IMG/VR virus record: IMGVR_UViG_3300021356_000093
Location: 1-31,677 of that record
Reading direction: 5' to 3' (one strand)
DNA: 31,677 bases
From: a virus
Positions 6,837 through 14,571 of this stretch are shown one piece after another. The notes below the pieces were generated by a model. The model was given only the letters and a program-made list of their open reading frames with translations. It searched no databases and was not told the DNA's origin. Numbering within the stretch: position 1 is the stretch's first letter; each line of letters begins with the position of its first letter. Both the position numbers and the translations under genes were made by a program.

Positions 6837-7922
6837 TTACAAGAGATGTGGTTTAGCTTCGCTAATACCACTATTAGTTACAATCACATATTGTGGCATG
6901 TACTCTCTGAGATTCTCTGCTCCGGCATAAGATAGTGCCGATTTAACACCATCCAACAGCCCATTGATGATAAACTTAACACCACCCTTATATGGGATTG
7001 TAGTGGATTCACCTTCAACATTTCTTGCTTCTTGCCCATGTGTTACTTTGGTTTCCAACGAAGCAGAACCTCTGTATCTCTTATACAGCCCATTTGGTGT
7101 TTCTACAATCTGACCAGGTGCTTCATCAGTTCCAGCTAATAATGAACCTAACATCACACAATCAGCACCAACTGCCAATGCTTTTGCAATATCACCACTC
7201 GTTCTGATACCACCATCTGCCATAACTGGTGTGGTTGCTACCAAATCAACTTCTTTTAAAGATGTTACGTTTGGAACACCGAATCCGGTCTTAACTCTGG
7301 TCGTACAAAGTGAACCCCCGCCAATACCAACTCTCAATCCATCGGCACCTGCTTCTTCTAATCTTTCTGCTGCTTCAGCTGTTGCAATGTTTCCAGCGAT
7401 AATATCAACGTGAGATGATAACATCCGCTTGCACCAAATAACCATATCTAAAACATTCTGGTGGTCACCATGTGCTACATCAATAAGAAGAACATTTGCT
7501 CCCGCATTAACGAGAGCGTTAGCTCTATCCTTATCCTCTTCCTGAACACCGATTGCTGCCATAATTGGAATCTTACGTTCTTCAGCGTGCCAATCATCGT
7601 ACATTACTCCCCAAGTTTCGGCTAATCCAAAATCATCTGAGTAGAATGATTCTTTCAATCTGCTCACAATATCACATTGCCTTTCGATACTCATAAATCT
7701 GTGAATGCACCCCACACCACCAAGTTCTGCCATTTTGTATGCCATATCAAATTCACATACTGTATCCATAGGTGATGCTACAATTGGTCGTAGTAATCCA
7801 TATCTTCTACTCAACTTAGTGTTTAAGTTGATTCCTTTTCTCGATTTGATTTCTGAGAATTTTGGTACGAGTTGAATATCATCATAGGTTAACGCATAAC
7901 CATTATCATTTGTGTAGTTCAT
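6837..7922 (-). CDS. GMP reductase/IMP dehydrogenase family enzyme
   Basis: 361 aa, a TIM-barrel of the IMPDH/GMPR family with no CBS domains. Signatures: LTYDDIQLVP near the N-terminus, ASPMDTV (49-55), the catalytic cysteine loop GGGSLCTTRVKTGFG (C206) and the phosphate-binding region MADGGIRTSGDIAKALA (234-250). The KTGxG after the Cys loop, the absence of the IMPDH flap Arg-Tyr motif, the EGESTTIPYKGGV segment and the length (about that of GMPR) favour GMP reductase (GMP + NADPH to IMP + NH3). IMP dehydrogenase is not excluded. It is the last gene of the glycan operon, sharing TAATG with the sialyltransferase-like gene. The usual GPGS is GGGS here. Confidence 0.88.
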   Translation of the reverse strand: MNYTNDNGYALTYDDIQLVPKFSEIKSRKGINLNTKLSRRYGLLRPIVASPMDTVCEFDMAYKMAELGGVGCIHRFMSIERQCDIVSRLKESFYSDDFGLAETWGVMYDDWHAEERKIPIMAAIGVQEEDKDRANALVNAGANVLLIDVAHGDHQNVLDMVIWCKRMLSSHVDIIAGNIATAEAAERLEEAGADGLRVGIGGGSLCTTRVKTGFGVPNVTSLKEVDLVATTPVMADGGIRTSGDIAKALAVGADCVMLGSLLAGTDEAPGQIVETPNGLYKRYRGSASLETKVTHGQEARNVEGESTTIPYKGGVKFIINGLLDGVKSALSYAGAENLREYMPQYVIVTNSGISEAKPHLL

Positions 7923-8539
7923 TATCTGTATATTTTTATTACGTTTTTGGTTTCATATTCTTTGAATATCTCCTTCTCTGCATCAAAGGAGTGCATATTT
8001 CCAGGAATAACACTTTCCCAATAATGCCTTCTTTTATTTTCTATATTACCATGGTCAAACCCAAAAACAGATATTTTATCTGAATATGTTACTGCTATCA
8101 GTAATCCAAGAAACCCAACTGATGGGTGGGTATTTATAAAAGAACCCCCCCACTGGATATAACCTTCTGAAATAAAGTTTATATAGTTTTTATTTAGATT
8201 TGATAATACCCCTTTGTGAAATTCTTGCCAATTGTAACCCTTAACAAAAAAGTGCTCACCGACCAAAGATGATATAAAGTTGGGGTCATGATTCTCAAAT
8301 CGTTTTGGGTCTGATGTCCCCGCAAAGCAATGGCCGTTCATAATACGAATATCTGTACGACTACCTACGTGTTTTTCATATCCTAAAGTTCGTGCTGCAT
8401 TAAATCTAATAATGGTATCATGCTCATCAATTAAACTACCATATTCCATATCTAATAGAATACCACTACTACCAACAAGAGCTACGGAGCCGATATTGTT
8501 AAAGTTATAAGAGGATATATTTTGTAACTCTAAATTCAT
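7922..8539 (-). CDS. GT29 sialyltransferase-like protein
   Basis: 205 aa, resembling family GT29 sialyltransferases. The L-motif-like region is at 18-62: SVALVGSSGILL, IDEHDTIIRFNAA, GYEKHVGSRTD. The S-motif-like region is at 138-162: THPSVGFLGLLIAV and KISVFGFD. A final HYWE (172-175) matches the VS motif. GT29 enzymes transfer sialic acid or a related sugar from a CMP-activated donor. A CMP-sugar synthetase overlaps it directly (ATGA at 8539-8536), so donor synthesis and transfer are co-expressed. No signal anchor is present, unlike the eukaryotic enzymes, so it is probably cytoplasmic. It is short for the family. Confidence 0.85.
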   Translation of the reverse strand: MNLELQNISSYNFNNIGSVALVGSSGILLDMEYGSLIDEHDTIIRFNAARTLGYEKHVGSRTDIRIMNGHCFAGTSDPKRFENHDPNFISSLVGEHFFVKGYNWQEFHKGVLSNLNKNYINFISEGYIQWGGSFINTHPSVGFLGLLIAVTYSDKISVFGFDHGNIENKRRHYWESVIPGNMHSFDAEKEIFKEYETKNVIKIYR

Positions 8540-9216
8540 TGGTTCATCATAAATTCTGCCAAATCAAACTCAAATTGAGTATCAATATCGATTGAACGAT
8601 TTCTAGGCATAAAATATCCCTTCGTTTGACCTACATAGTAATTTTTATTTTCCCTAAGTTTTGAAGTCCAAGACCCATATAATGCTCCATTTGGTCTGTA
8701 CACCATTGGGTGGTCTTGACTTCTACTATTACCATTCTGCCACGGTTGAGTCTGGTCGTAATCTTCTATAATATTGTTACCCTTAACAACCAATCCCAAC
8801 GTTGGTGGAAACTCCATTTCAGTATATGATAGAACTGAATCGCTATCCTCATCTAACAACTCAGATGCTTTTACAAAATCATCGGATACTTTCATAGGTG
8901 AAGTTGGTAGAGTCAGCCAAATTTGCTCATAATCATCATCAATAAAGTGTAACACAGTATCAATCACTTTAGAAGTATCGGTTGCTAAATCATCAGGACG
9001 CTTAACAACATCTAAAATTGTTGATGAGTAGTTTTTAGATACTAATGACAGAATCTCATCATCATCTGATGTAAATATTACTTTATCAAACACTTTAGAA
9101 TTTATCACAGAATCAATGGTGTAGAACACCAATGGTTTACCATTCAATGGTCGTATATTCTTACGAGGCAATCTTTTACTTCCCCCACGAGCAGGAATTA
9201 TGCATAATCTTTTCAT
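8536..9216 (-). CDS. neuA: CMP-acylneuraminate/nonulosonate cytidylyltransferase (NeuA-type)
   Basis: 226 aa. Motifs: the N-terminal nucleotide-binding loop IIPARGGSKRLPRKNI (6-21), GKPLVFYTID, TSDDDEIL, LPTSPM, YRPNGALYGS (about 174-183) and the C-terminal SIDIDTQFEFDLAE. The ARGGSKRxPRKN loop and the RPNGA segment are those of NeuA-type CMP-sugar synthetases; KdsB has a different loop (PARYxSTRxPGKP). It should couple CTP with a nonulosonic acid to give a CMP-sugar for the overlapping GT29-like transferase. Which acid it accepts is unclear, because the only synthase nearby is KdsA-like. Confidence 0.92.
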   Translation of the reverse strand: MKRLCIIPARGGSKRLPRKNIRPLNGKPLVFYTIDSVINSKVFDKVIFTSDDDEILSLVSKNYSSTILDVVKRPDDLATDTSKVIDTVLHFIDDDYEQIWLTLPTSPMKVSDDFVKASELLDEDSDSVLSYTEMEFPPTLGLVVKGNNIIEDYDQTQPWQNGNSRSQDHPMVYRPNGALYGSWTSKLRENKNYYVGQTKGYFMPRNRSIDIDTQFEFDLAEFMMNQ

Positions 9217-9218
9217 TT

Positions 9219-9794
9219 TTATGTTTTTCTATTTGCGTTTATTTTTTTGTCTAAATTAGTTAATACAACATCTTCGACATCGTGGTCTAAAAATTCTGAT
9301 AACTTCTTTATTTCTTTTTTATCTCCACTAAAAAACTTTTCAAAATTTATAACGGTTAAATTTACAATCCCCTCACTTAATTTTTTAGTGGAATAGTGAT
9401 TAATTACTTCTTCATCAATATTGCCATTATCTATTTTTTTTTGAAGAAAAAATTCTGATGCCTTATGCCTTTTACGACTTTTAATTAAATCATCTAAATT
9501 ACGTTCAAAAACTAAAACATCATTGTAATTATATTTTTCTAAAAGTTCAAAAAGTTTTTTATGTCTAAGTTTTGTAAAAAGTTCATTTGAAATAAAATGG
9601 TCATCAAACTTGTTATAATAATTCAATATATTTTCACAACCCTTTTCAACGCTTTGATTCAAATATAATTCAGTGTGTTTATCTGTGCTCTTATTAATAT
9701 TTCTACCTTTATAATTGGGTACTTTAGGAAAAACAATTTGCTGTAGAAATGTTGAGCCTGCTTTGTGAAATCCAATATGTATTTTTTTTCCCAT
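9219..9794 (-). CDS. Sulfotransferase-like protein
   Basis: 191 aa. The N-terminus IHIGFHKAGSTFLQQIVF (5-22) matches the 5'-phosphosulfate-binding loop of PAPS-dependent sulfotransferases (HxKxGTTxLQ, with S for the first T). Later features are VFERNLDDLIKSRKRHK (about 94-110), which could hold the 3'-phosphate-binding Arg/Ser, and LTVINFEKFF near the C-terminus. It is lysine- and asparagine-rich and more AT-rich than its neighbours. In this operon it may sulfate the glycan. The family call rests on the loop; the remainder is divergent. Confidence 0.68.
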   Translation of the reverse strand: MGKKIHIGFHKAGSTFLQQIVFPKVPNYKGRNINKSTDKHTELYLNQSVEKGCENILNYYNKFDDHFISNELFTKLRHKKLFELLEKYNYNDVLVFERNLDDLIKSRKRHKASEFFLQKKIDNGNIDEEVINHYSTKKLSEGIVNLTVINFEKFFSGDKKEIKKLSEFLDHDVEDVVLTNLDKKINANRKT

Positions 9795-9830
9795 TTATTT
9801 TAAATTAAAAGTACCAAATCTATTTTGATA

Positions 9831-10517
9831 TCAATCGTTTTTTATAATATAACTACCAAATTTACTTCTATCAGTTCGTAAGAAATGAGTACCAAAATAT
9901 CCATCAATTTCAGAACTGTATGAGCTAACATCATCTATAATATTTCTATCACTTAGAATTTCCAAAAAATCTTCAGATATTTTTGAATTAACGTGTATAG
10001 GGTCCGCTTTCCAATCTTTAGCTTTGTAACTATTTTTGGTTCTAAGTTCGCTATCAATAGTTTTTGAAAATACATCTATCACCATATCACCATATCTCTG
10101 TTTTAGCAAATTGTTAAAATACAATAGTGCTGGTTGGATTGGGTCATAAGCTCCTGTGGGTGTGATAATATAATCGATACTTTCTAATTCTAAATTAGAT
10201 ATGTTATCTAAACACTCATTTAAGTACCTCTCATCAACATAAGGTTTTACTTCCAATCCCTTATGTAACTCATCCCAATGAGGTGTCCAGTGCTTTTTTA
10301 TTGGGAATCTACAATTTGGTTCACCCAAATACAGAAAAGTTAAACATTCAGATTTATCAATATTTGATAATACTTTTTTGATTTTTGTGTTTACTTCTGT
10401 TATATTGGATTTATCAAGATTTATATACATTCCCGAACCCATAAAGAATGGGAAAATGTTTTTACGATAAGCAAAACTTCGAGTATGTGATTCTCCTAAA
10501 ATAACTAAGTTTTTCAT
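9831..10517 (-). CDS. SGNH/GDSL hydrolase-like protein
   Basis: 228 aa from ATG 10517, one base after the upstream stop. A start at 10550 would add 11 unlikely residues overlapping the FkbM gene. The N-terminus NLVILGESHTRSF has the SGNH block-I look, with S10 as the candidate nucleophile, although GESH replaces GDS. The C-terminal KADPIHVNSKISEDFLE gives the D-x-x-H dyad. Such proteins remove or transfer acyl groups on glycans. Between sugar-synthesis and decoration genes, an O-acyl esterase or acyltransferase role is plausible. The 10550 start remains possible. Confidence 0.62.
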   Translation of the reverse strand: MKNLVILGESHTRSFAYRKNIFPFFMGSGMYINLDKSNITEVNTKIKKVLSNIDKSECLTFLYLGEPNCRFPIKKHWTPHWDELHKGLEVKPYVDERYLNECLDNISNLELESIDYIITPTGAYDPIQPALLYFNNLLKQRYGDMVIDVFSKTIDSELRTKNSYKAKDWKADPIHVNSKISEDFLEILSDRNIIDDVSSYSSEIDGYFGTHFLRTDRSKFGSYIIKND

Positions 10518-10518
10518 T

Positions 10519-11220
10519 TTATCTTTTCTTGAATATTGAGGTTTGGCCAATATTAGTTATGTGGAAGTGGGGTAAATATTTTTGATGGATATCTTTTCTA
10601 TTATACTTACTATCATTGTACGATTCGTGAAACTCTACAACCATTGCATTAAAGTTCTTAAAATAGTCAAACATATAGTAAAGGAGGTCATATTCTTCGC
10701 CTTCGATATCACAACTTAAAAATGTAAATTTCTTATTGTATTGGCGTTCCAAATCAAGTGGTGTCACAGTCTCCATATTCACCGATGTGTACTTACCCCA
10801 AGCAGTATCATTACCCTCAAGATGTTTTTTTCTAATTATGGAACCTGATAAACTCAATCCATTATAGTTAAAATTTACAATTCTATTGTTATACGATACG
10901 GGTGCATTTTTGATATCAAACAAAAAGTTGTTAATATCTCTATTGTGTTTAATGTTTTCGATTAGAGTGGGATTTGCTTCTACTGCAACAAGATTGCTAC
11001 TATCGGATATCAAACTTGCAATAATACAAGAGGTAACACCAAGACTTGAACCTAAATCAAGAACAACATCCGATTCGGATATTGCATTTCGCACCCCCAC
11101 AATTTCTTCCTGTTCATATGTACCCAAACTAAGTCGGTTTTGAACTGGTGTGTTTTTCTGGTATTTCAAATTTTCATTGAAAATTGATATTTTTACTCCA
11201 TTATATTCAAGATTTACCAT
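10519..11220 (-). CDS. FkbM-family methyltransferase
   Basis: 233 aa. SAM-binding motif I is VVLDLGSSLGVTSCIIA (about 50-66), motif II is NLVAVEANPTLIENI (the acidic residue binds the ribose), and the FkbM-type late motif is LSCDIEGEEYDLLYY (about 168-182), followed by VVEFHES. FkbM enzymes O-methylate sugars and polyketides. The gene lies 10 bases after the dioxygenase gene and directly before the SGNH gene in the glycan operon, which suggests O-methylation of a glycan residue. Its substrate cannot be read from sequence. Confidence 0.88.
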   Translation of the reverse strand: MVNLEYNGVKISIFNENLKYQKNTPVQNRLSLGTYEQEEIVGVRNAISESDVVLDLGSSLGVTSCIIASLISDSSNLVAVEANPTLIENIKHNRDINNFLFDIKNAPVSYNNRIVNFNYNGLSLSGSIIRKKHLEGNDTAWGKYTSVNMETVTPLDLERQYNKKFTFLSCDIEGEEYDLLYYMFDYFKNFNAMVVEFHESYNDSKYNRKDIHQKYLPHFHITNIGQTSIFKKR

Positions 11221-11230
11221 AATATGTTAT

Positions 11231-11902
11231 TTATTTACAATGTGCTCTAACTACTAATCTACTTTTACCATCTTCACACTCACCACCTTTGTGAAAGGTA
11301 TCTGTATCAAATACAATCATCGTACCCGCCTTAGCTTCTACAGGTTCAAATGGGTACTCATCCTTTAATTCGGGATAATCCAATTCAATTCGGTTGAGTA
11401 CAGTTTCGTAATCTTTAGAAGACCATGCCGATTCTCTTAACTCCTTACCCTTACTTCTGGAGCCAGGAGATACACTAAATGCCCCATTAGTTTTATCTAC
11501 ATCTGTAAGATACACAAAAAACTTCAAGCAATTAGTTCTATCAAAATGTAACCAACCATTTCTAGCTAAACCCTCATCACTTTTGTAATCATATGTTGCA
11601 TAAATTGAACTACAAAACCCAGTATCAGTACCACGATAAATTTTATCTAGTGCTCGCATCCAATCGGAATCATACAACTTATGTGTATAGCTATCAGTTG
11701 AGAAAGATTTAAGAGATGGCCCTCTGTAGTTTCTACCGAACTCATAGTGTCCGCCTTGAGATTCACATAAATCTAAAACTTCATCGTGCAATCCGCTAAG
11801 AAAATCACCAGTAACGTATTCGTTTATTAGAAATACACCATCTGATTTTAATAACTCTACCATATCTGATATAGTAGCACCTTCTTCTAATCTCTTAATC
11901 AT
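11231..11902 (-). CDS. PhyH-like 2-oxoglutarate/Fe(II) dioxygenase
   Basis: 223 aa. The iron facial triad is clear: H119 and D121 in WLHFDRT, and H204 in DTFHKGG, with R215 (KSRLVVRA) placed to bind 2-oxoglutarate. The segment TNGAFSVSPGSRSK between them is typical of phytanoyl-CoA dioxygenase (PhyH)-like enzymes. It would hydroxylate a small molecule or glycan precursor. Its start overlaps the kdsA stop by 4 bases. PhyH-like enzymes occur in bacterial sugar and natural-product clusters. Hydroxylation of the operon's acidic sugar or a carrier is an inference. Confidence 0.88.
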   Translation of the reverse strand: MIKRLEEGATISDMVELLKSDGVFLINEYVTGDFLSGLHDEVLDLCESQGGHYEFGRNYRGPSLKSFSTDSYTHKLYDSDWMRALDKIYRGTDTGFCSSIYATYDYKSDEGLARNGWLHFDRTNCLKFFVYLTDVDKTNGAFSVSPGSRSKGKELRESAWSSKDYETVLNRIELDYPELKDEYPFEPVEAKAGTMIVFDTDTFHKGGECEDGKSRLVVRAHCK

Positions 11903-12657
11903 TTTATCTCATCTTTTAACAAATCTACCATCTCACCCAAAGGTAATACAGAATCAGCATCCGAATATGAAAGAGGTGGGTTTGGGTGTGCCTCTGCAAA
12001 TACACCATCGTAATTGAATATATCAGTTGCCTTAAAATATCTTGCTGCTAAAGTCGGATTACCACCCATTCTACCGTTTGGTTTTGGTAGTTGTGCTGAG
12101 TGTGTTGTATCAAAGATAACTTTATCGAAGTGTTCTTTCATAAAGTCAACACTTGAGAAATCAACAACAAACTGAGAGTATCCGAATGCAGAACCTCTTT
12201 CAGTAACCCAAACACTACAATCTGGGTTTGTATTTTTCAACTTATCAATACCCTTTACCATATTTTGTGGGTTCATCCACTGTCCCTTTTTGATATTTAC
12301 TTCATTGGAAAGTCGAGCAGACTCAACCAACAAATCAGTCTGTCTACATAGAAACGCCGGAATTTGGATTAGGTCCACTACATCAGAAATCTTTTCTACT
12401 TGATGTGTTTCATGTACATCGGTTGTAACTTTAAGACCTGGAAAATCCTTCTTCAGTTGTTTAAAAATCTCCATGCCCTCTTCCAATCCAGGTCCCCGTT
12501 GACCTGTGATTGAACTCCTATTCGCCTTATCGTAAGAACCTTTAAAATAAAAATTCTTATCTTTCACATATGGGTAAACCGCCGCTAATACTTCGTATGA
12601 TAGCTCATACTTTTCTAAACTACACGGACCTATGATATATACTTTATCCTTATTCAT
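11899..12657 (-). CDS. kdsA: KDO-8-phosphate synthase (KdsA-like)
   Basis: 252 aa, a DAHP/KDO8P synthase TIM barrel. Key features are IIGPCSLEKYEL (about 8-19), the KdsA-specific YFKGSYDKANRSS and GPGLEEG, TTDVHETHQ, IPAFLCRQTDLL, RGSAFGYSQFVVD, FDTTHSAQLP and AEAHPNPPLSYSDADSVLPL. Together these identify KdsA rather than NeuB. The reaction is PEP + D-arabinose 5-phosphate to KDO 8-phosphate. It is about 30 residues shorter than E. coli KdsA. It overlaps both neighbours by 4 bases, next to a HAD phosphatase-like gene (a KdsC-like step) and an aldolase. A specificity shift to another aldose phosphate is possible. Confidence 0.93.
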   Translation of the reverse strand: MNKDKVYIIGPCSLEKYELSYEVLAAVYPYVKDKNFYFKGSYDKANRSSITGQRGPGLEEGMEIFKQLKKDFPGLKVTTDVHETHQVEKISDVVDLIQIPAFLCRQTDLLVESARLSNEVNIKKGQWMNPQNMVKGIDKLKNTNPDCSVWVTERGSAFGYSQFVVDFSSVDFMKEHFDKVIFDTTHSAQLPKPNGRMGGNPTLAARYFKATDIFNYDGVFAEAHPNPPLSYSDADSVLPLGEMVDLLKDEIK

Positions 12658-13535
12658 AATACTTTATTTACTGCATTTATAATTTGTTGCTTCTGCTCTT
12701 CAGTTGGCTGTTTAAACGGGTTTCTATCAAATTTAATATATCCCATATGTTTTAGTGCTGTTCTCATAGATAGGTGCCACCCATTCTTCATAAAAATATC
12801 AAACAGTGGGGTTTCAACAGTTCTGATTATCTTATGTGCTTGTGTATGTTGTGAATCAAAATAATCATCATAGAATATCTCTTCCCACACCGGATTAAAT
12901 GAACCGACCCCAACTAAATAAGTAGTAGCACCATGTGGTTGAAGAGCCCAAAATCGTTTCATACTTCCACCAGCTACAATTACCTCTAAATTAGATGGAA
13001 TATTAGTTGTAGAGTGCATTAGATTACCTGCTTCTTCTTTCATACCAATGAACCCATCTATTTCCGATAATCTATCCAATAAGGGTTTGCTGTATTCATA
13101 TGAACCACCCATTCCCTTTTTAAGTATGTTACCATGCACAAGAATATCAAAATTAGATTTTGAACAAATTTCTTCAAAAAACTCTACAATCTGGTCATCA
13201 TCATAGTATCTCTCAGGAAATAAAATTAGTAGAGAAGTGTCCATTGGTTCAAAATTAGAATTCATCCAATCTATTTCTTCTAATAAATGTTTTGTACTCA
13301 ATGGGGGTAATCCCAATATCTTTTCTCCATCAAAACTAGATACGATGGTATTTAACTTCCGAACCTCATCAACCGAAAGTAGGTTGTATTGAGATGTTCC
13401 AGCAGTAGTCATTGCTATTTGTGCTCCAGTACCACTCAAATACTGAATGTACTTTTTAGTAGATTCTAAATCTAAGTTCTCATGCACATCGAATGATGGT
13501 GGTATTGGATATACAGGCGCTCTGAATTTATTCAT
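12654..13535 (-). CDS. N-acetylneuraminate lyase/dihydrodipicolinate synthase family aldolase
   Basis: 293 aa, the usual length for the pyruvate-dependent class I aldolases. The N-terminal barrel has IAMTTAGTSQYNLLSVDE (about 40-57, equivalent to GTTGE..tLs..E). The Schiff-base lysine is K166 in GFIGMKEEAGN. The normal YNxP tyrosine region is replaced by VHGNILKKG (about 133-141), so substrate handling may differ from typical NAL or DapA. In this operon it probably forms or cleaves a 2-keto-3-deoxy sugar acid rather than making lysine precursors. It overlaps kdsA and the HAD gene by 4 bases each. Confidence 0.87.
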   Translation of the reverse strand: MNKFRAPVYPIPPSFDVHENLDLESTKKYIQYLSGTGAQIAMTTAGTSQYNLLSVDEVRKLNTIVSSFDGEKILGLPPLSTKHLLEEIDWMNSNFEPMDTSLLILFPERYYDDDQIVEFFEEICSKSNFDILVHGNILKKGMGGSYEYSKPLLDRLSEIDGFIGMKEEAGNLMHSTTNIPSNLEVIVAGGSMKRFWALQPHGATTYLVGVGSFNPVWEEIFYDDYFDSQHTQAHKIIRTVETPLFDIFMKNGWHLSMRTALKHMGYIKFDRNPFKQPTEEQKQQIINAVNKVL

Positions 13536-13846
13536 ATCTCTTCTATTCGTTTAGTTTTATCACATATAAGTAAATCGTATGGTGGTTTCTCCCCCACACT
13601 TAAATGGTGATACTTACACCCCCACTCATCTAATTGATTTTTAGTTACATCATACCAATCAATACCAGTTACACTACCTCTAGCAGTCCAATAAGTTATC
13701 GTATGTCCTTGTTCATACAATATACAAATTTTTTTTATATTATCCAAATTTGGAATAGCATTTTTGTAATCTCTACCCAATGATGATTTATCTAACCCAT
13801 CTTTATAGAAACAAATGGTATCATCAATATCTACATATATGTTCAT
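13532..13846 (-). CDS. Small HAD-family phosphatase, capsule-cluster type
   Basis: 104 aa. HAD motif I is VDIDDTICF (D6/D8), motif II is TYWTARGS (Thr/Ser), and the motif III/IV region is GEKPPYDLLICDKTKR, with lysine and aspartate. No cap domain is present. Such 100-130-aa HAD proteins are common in surface-polysaccharide clusters. Next to KdsA it could supply the KDO-8-phosphate phosphatase step normally done by KdsC, although KdsC is longer (about 170-190 aa). It overlaps the neighbours at both ends by 4 bases. Confidence 0.8.
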   Translation of the reverse strand: MNIYVDIDDTICFYKDGLDKSSLGRDYKNAIPNLDNIKKICILYEQGHTITYWTARGSVTGIDWYDVTKNQLDEWGCKYHHLSVGEKPPYDLLICDKTKRIEEI

Positions 13847-14463
13847 AATGTATCGTAGTAAGCGTTTTGTTTTTCTTGTCTACCAATATCCTTCGGGTGG
13901 TATAGTGCTAACTCCTCAGCCATTGGTAAATGTGATAGGGTTTGGAATCCCTCTAAAACCTCATGCACTTTGTTAACCCATTTGATGTTATCTGAGTTTT
14001 TATAGATACGATACTGCATATCAGGCCAGTTAACCCATCCGTTTTCGTTTACATTCCATCCCCACTTTTGAATGTGTTCATCTGTTAACCCATCTACCGT
14101 ATTTACTCTGGGTACTAAGATTACATCAATAGCATTCTCTTTTAGAATAGCGGGTAAGTTCTCCATCAGAACTTCATGTGGAATTTCATCTGCATCAATC
14201 TGAAATATGTAATCACCACTACACATTTCGGTGAGTTTATTTTTCATGTCCGCAAAGTGTCCATCGAACTCATATGGAAACCATAAAAATCCACCATTTA
14301 TTGATTTACTTCTTAGATAATCTTCTACAGATTTTTTTCCATTCTTAGAATCGAATAAAACCACAACTTCATCACCACCCCTCTTATTCTCTAAAAGAAA
14401 GGGGATGAGTTTTTGTATTTCTACAAACTCATTACATACTGTAACTGCGTAACTAATTTTCAT
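13843..14463 (-). CDS. Family 2 glycosyltransferase, first gene of the glycan operon
   Basis: 206 aa. A short GT-A fold: the start ISYAVTVCNEFVEIQKLI, VVVLFDSKNG, then the metal-binding DxD in YIFQIDADEIPHEV (about 85-98). The C-terminal half has KWVNKVHEVLEG. The closest general type is the WaaE/SunS-like GT2 group that adds hexose or heptose to LPS core or peptides, judged by pattern only. It is the first gene after the promoter at 14482-14513, with a leader of about 18 bases, and overlaps the HAD gene by 4 bases. Confidence 0.85.
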   Translation of the reverse strand: MKISYAVTVCNEFVEIQKLIPFLLENKRGGDEVVVLFDSKNGKKSVEDYLRSKSINGGFLWFPYEFDGHFADMKNKLTEMCSGDYIFQIDADEIPHEVLMENLPAILKENAIDVILVPRVNTVDGLTDEHIQKWGWNVNENGWVNWPDMQYRIYKNSDNIKWVNKVHEVLEGFQTLSHLPMAEELALYHPKDIGRQEKQNAYYDTL

Positions 14464-14481
14464 AATGTATCTATATTAAAA

Positions 14482-14513
14482 CAAATATACGAAAAATTGT
14501 TCATTTAAACAAA
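14482..14513 (-). promoter_or_regulatory. Bacteroidetes-type promoter for the 11-gene glycan operon
   Basis: Minus strand: TTTG (14513-14510), 20 bases, then TATATTTG (14489-14482). The -7 box is an exact TAnnTTTG match, the best in the window. Unlike the other copies it lacks the TTTGGA..TCCAAA palindrome, so it may be constitutive or differently regulated. The first gene starts 18 bases after the box, and ten further genes follow with overlaps or short gaps down to 6837. Confidence 0.72.
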
Positions 14514-14571
14514 CATTATCCTTCTTTTTTTATTCTTGCTCCACTATCATAGCCAACGTATTGATACTCAG

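Noticed and set aside
6832-6850. CTCT-TGTA-AGAG repeat at the end of the GMP reductase-like gene as a terminator
   Set aside because: Arms are only 4 bases and no T-run follows; it leads straight into the next promoter.
8536-9216. Calling the cytidylyltransferase KdsB because KdsA is nearby
   Set aside because: The ARGGSKRLPRKN loop and the YRPNGALY segment are NeuA-type; the KdsB loop is absent.
10518-10550. A longer start at 10550 for the SGNH-like protein
   Set aside because: It would overlap the FkbM gene end; ATG at 10517 follows its stop by one base and starts exactly at the conserved strand.
14516-14570. Short open stretch between the 173-aa gene and the glycan promoter that translates as EYQYVGYDSGARIKKEG
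   Set aside because: It looks protein-like but has no start codon in frame and a stop just upstream; at most a gene remnant.
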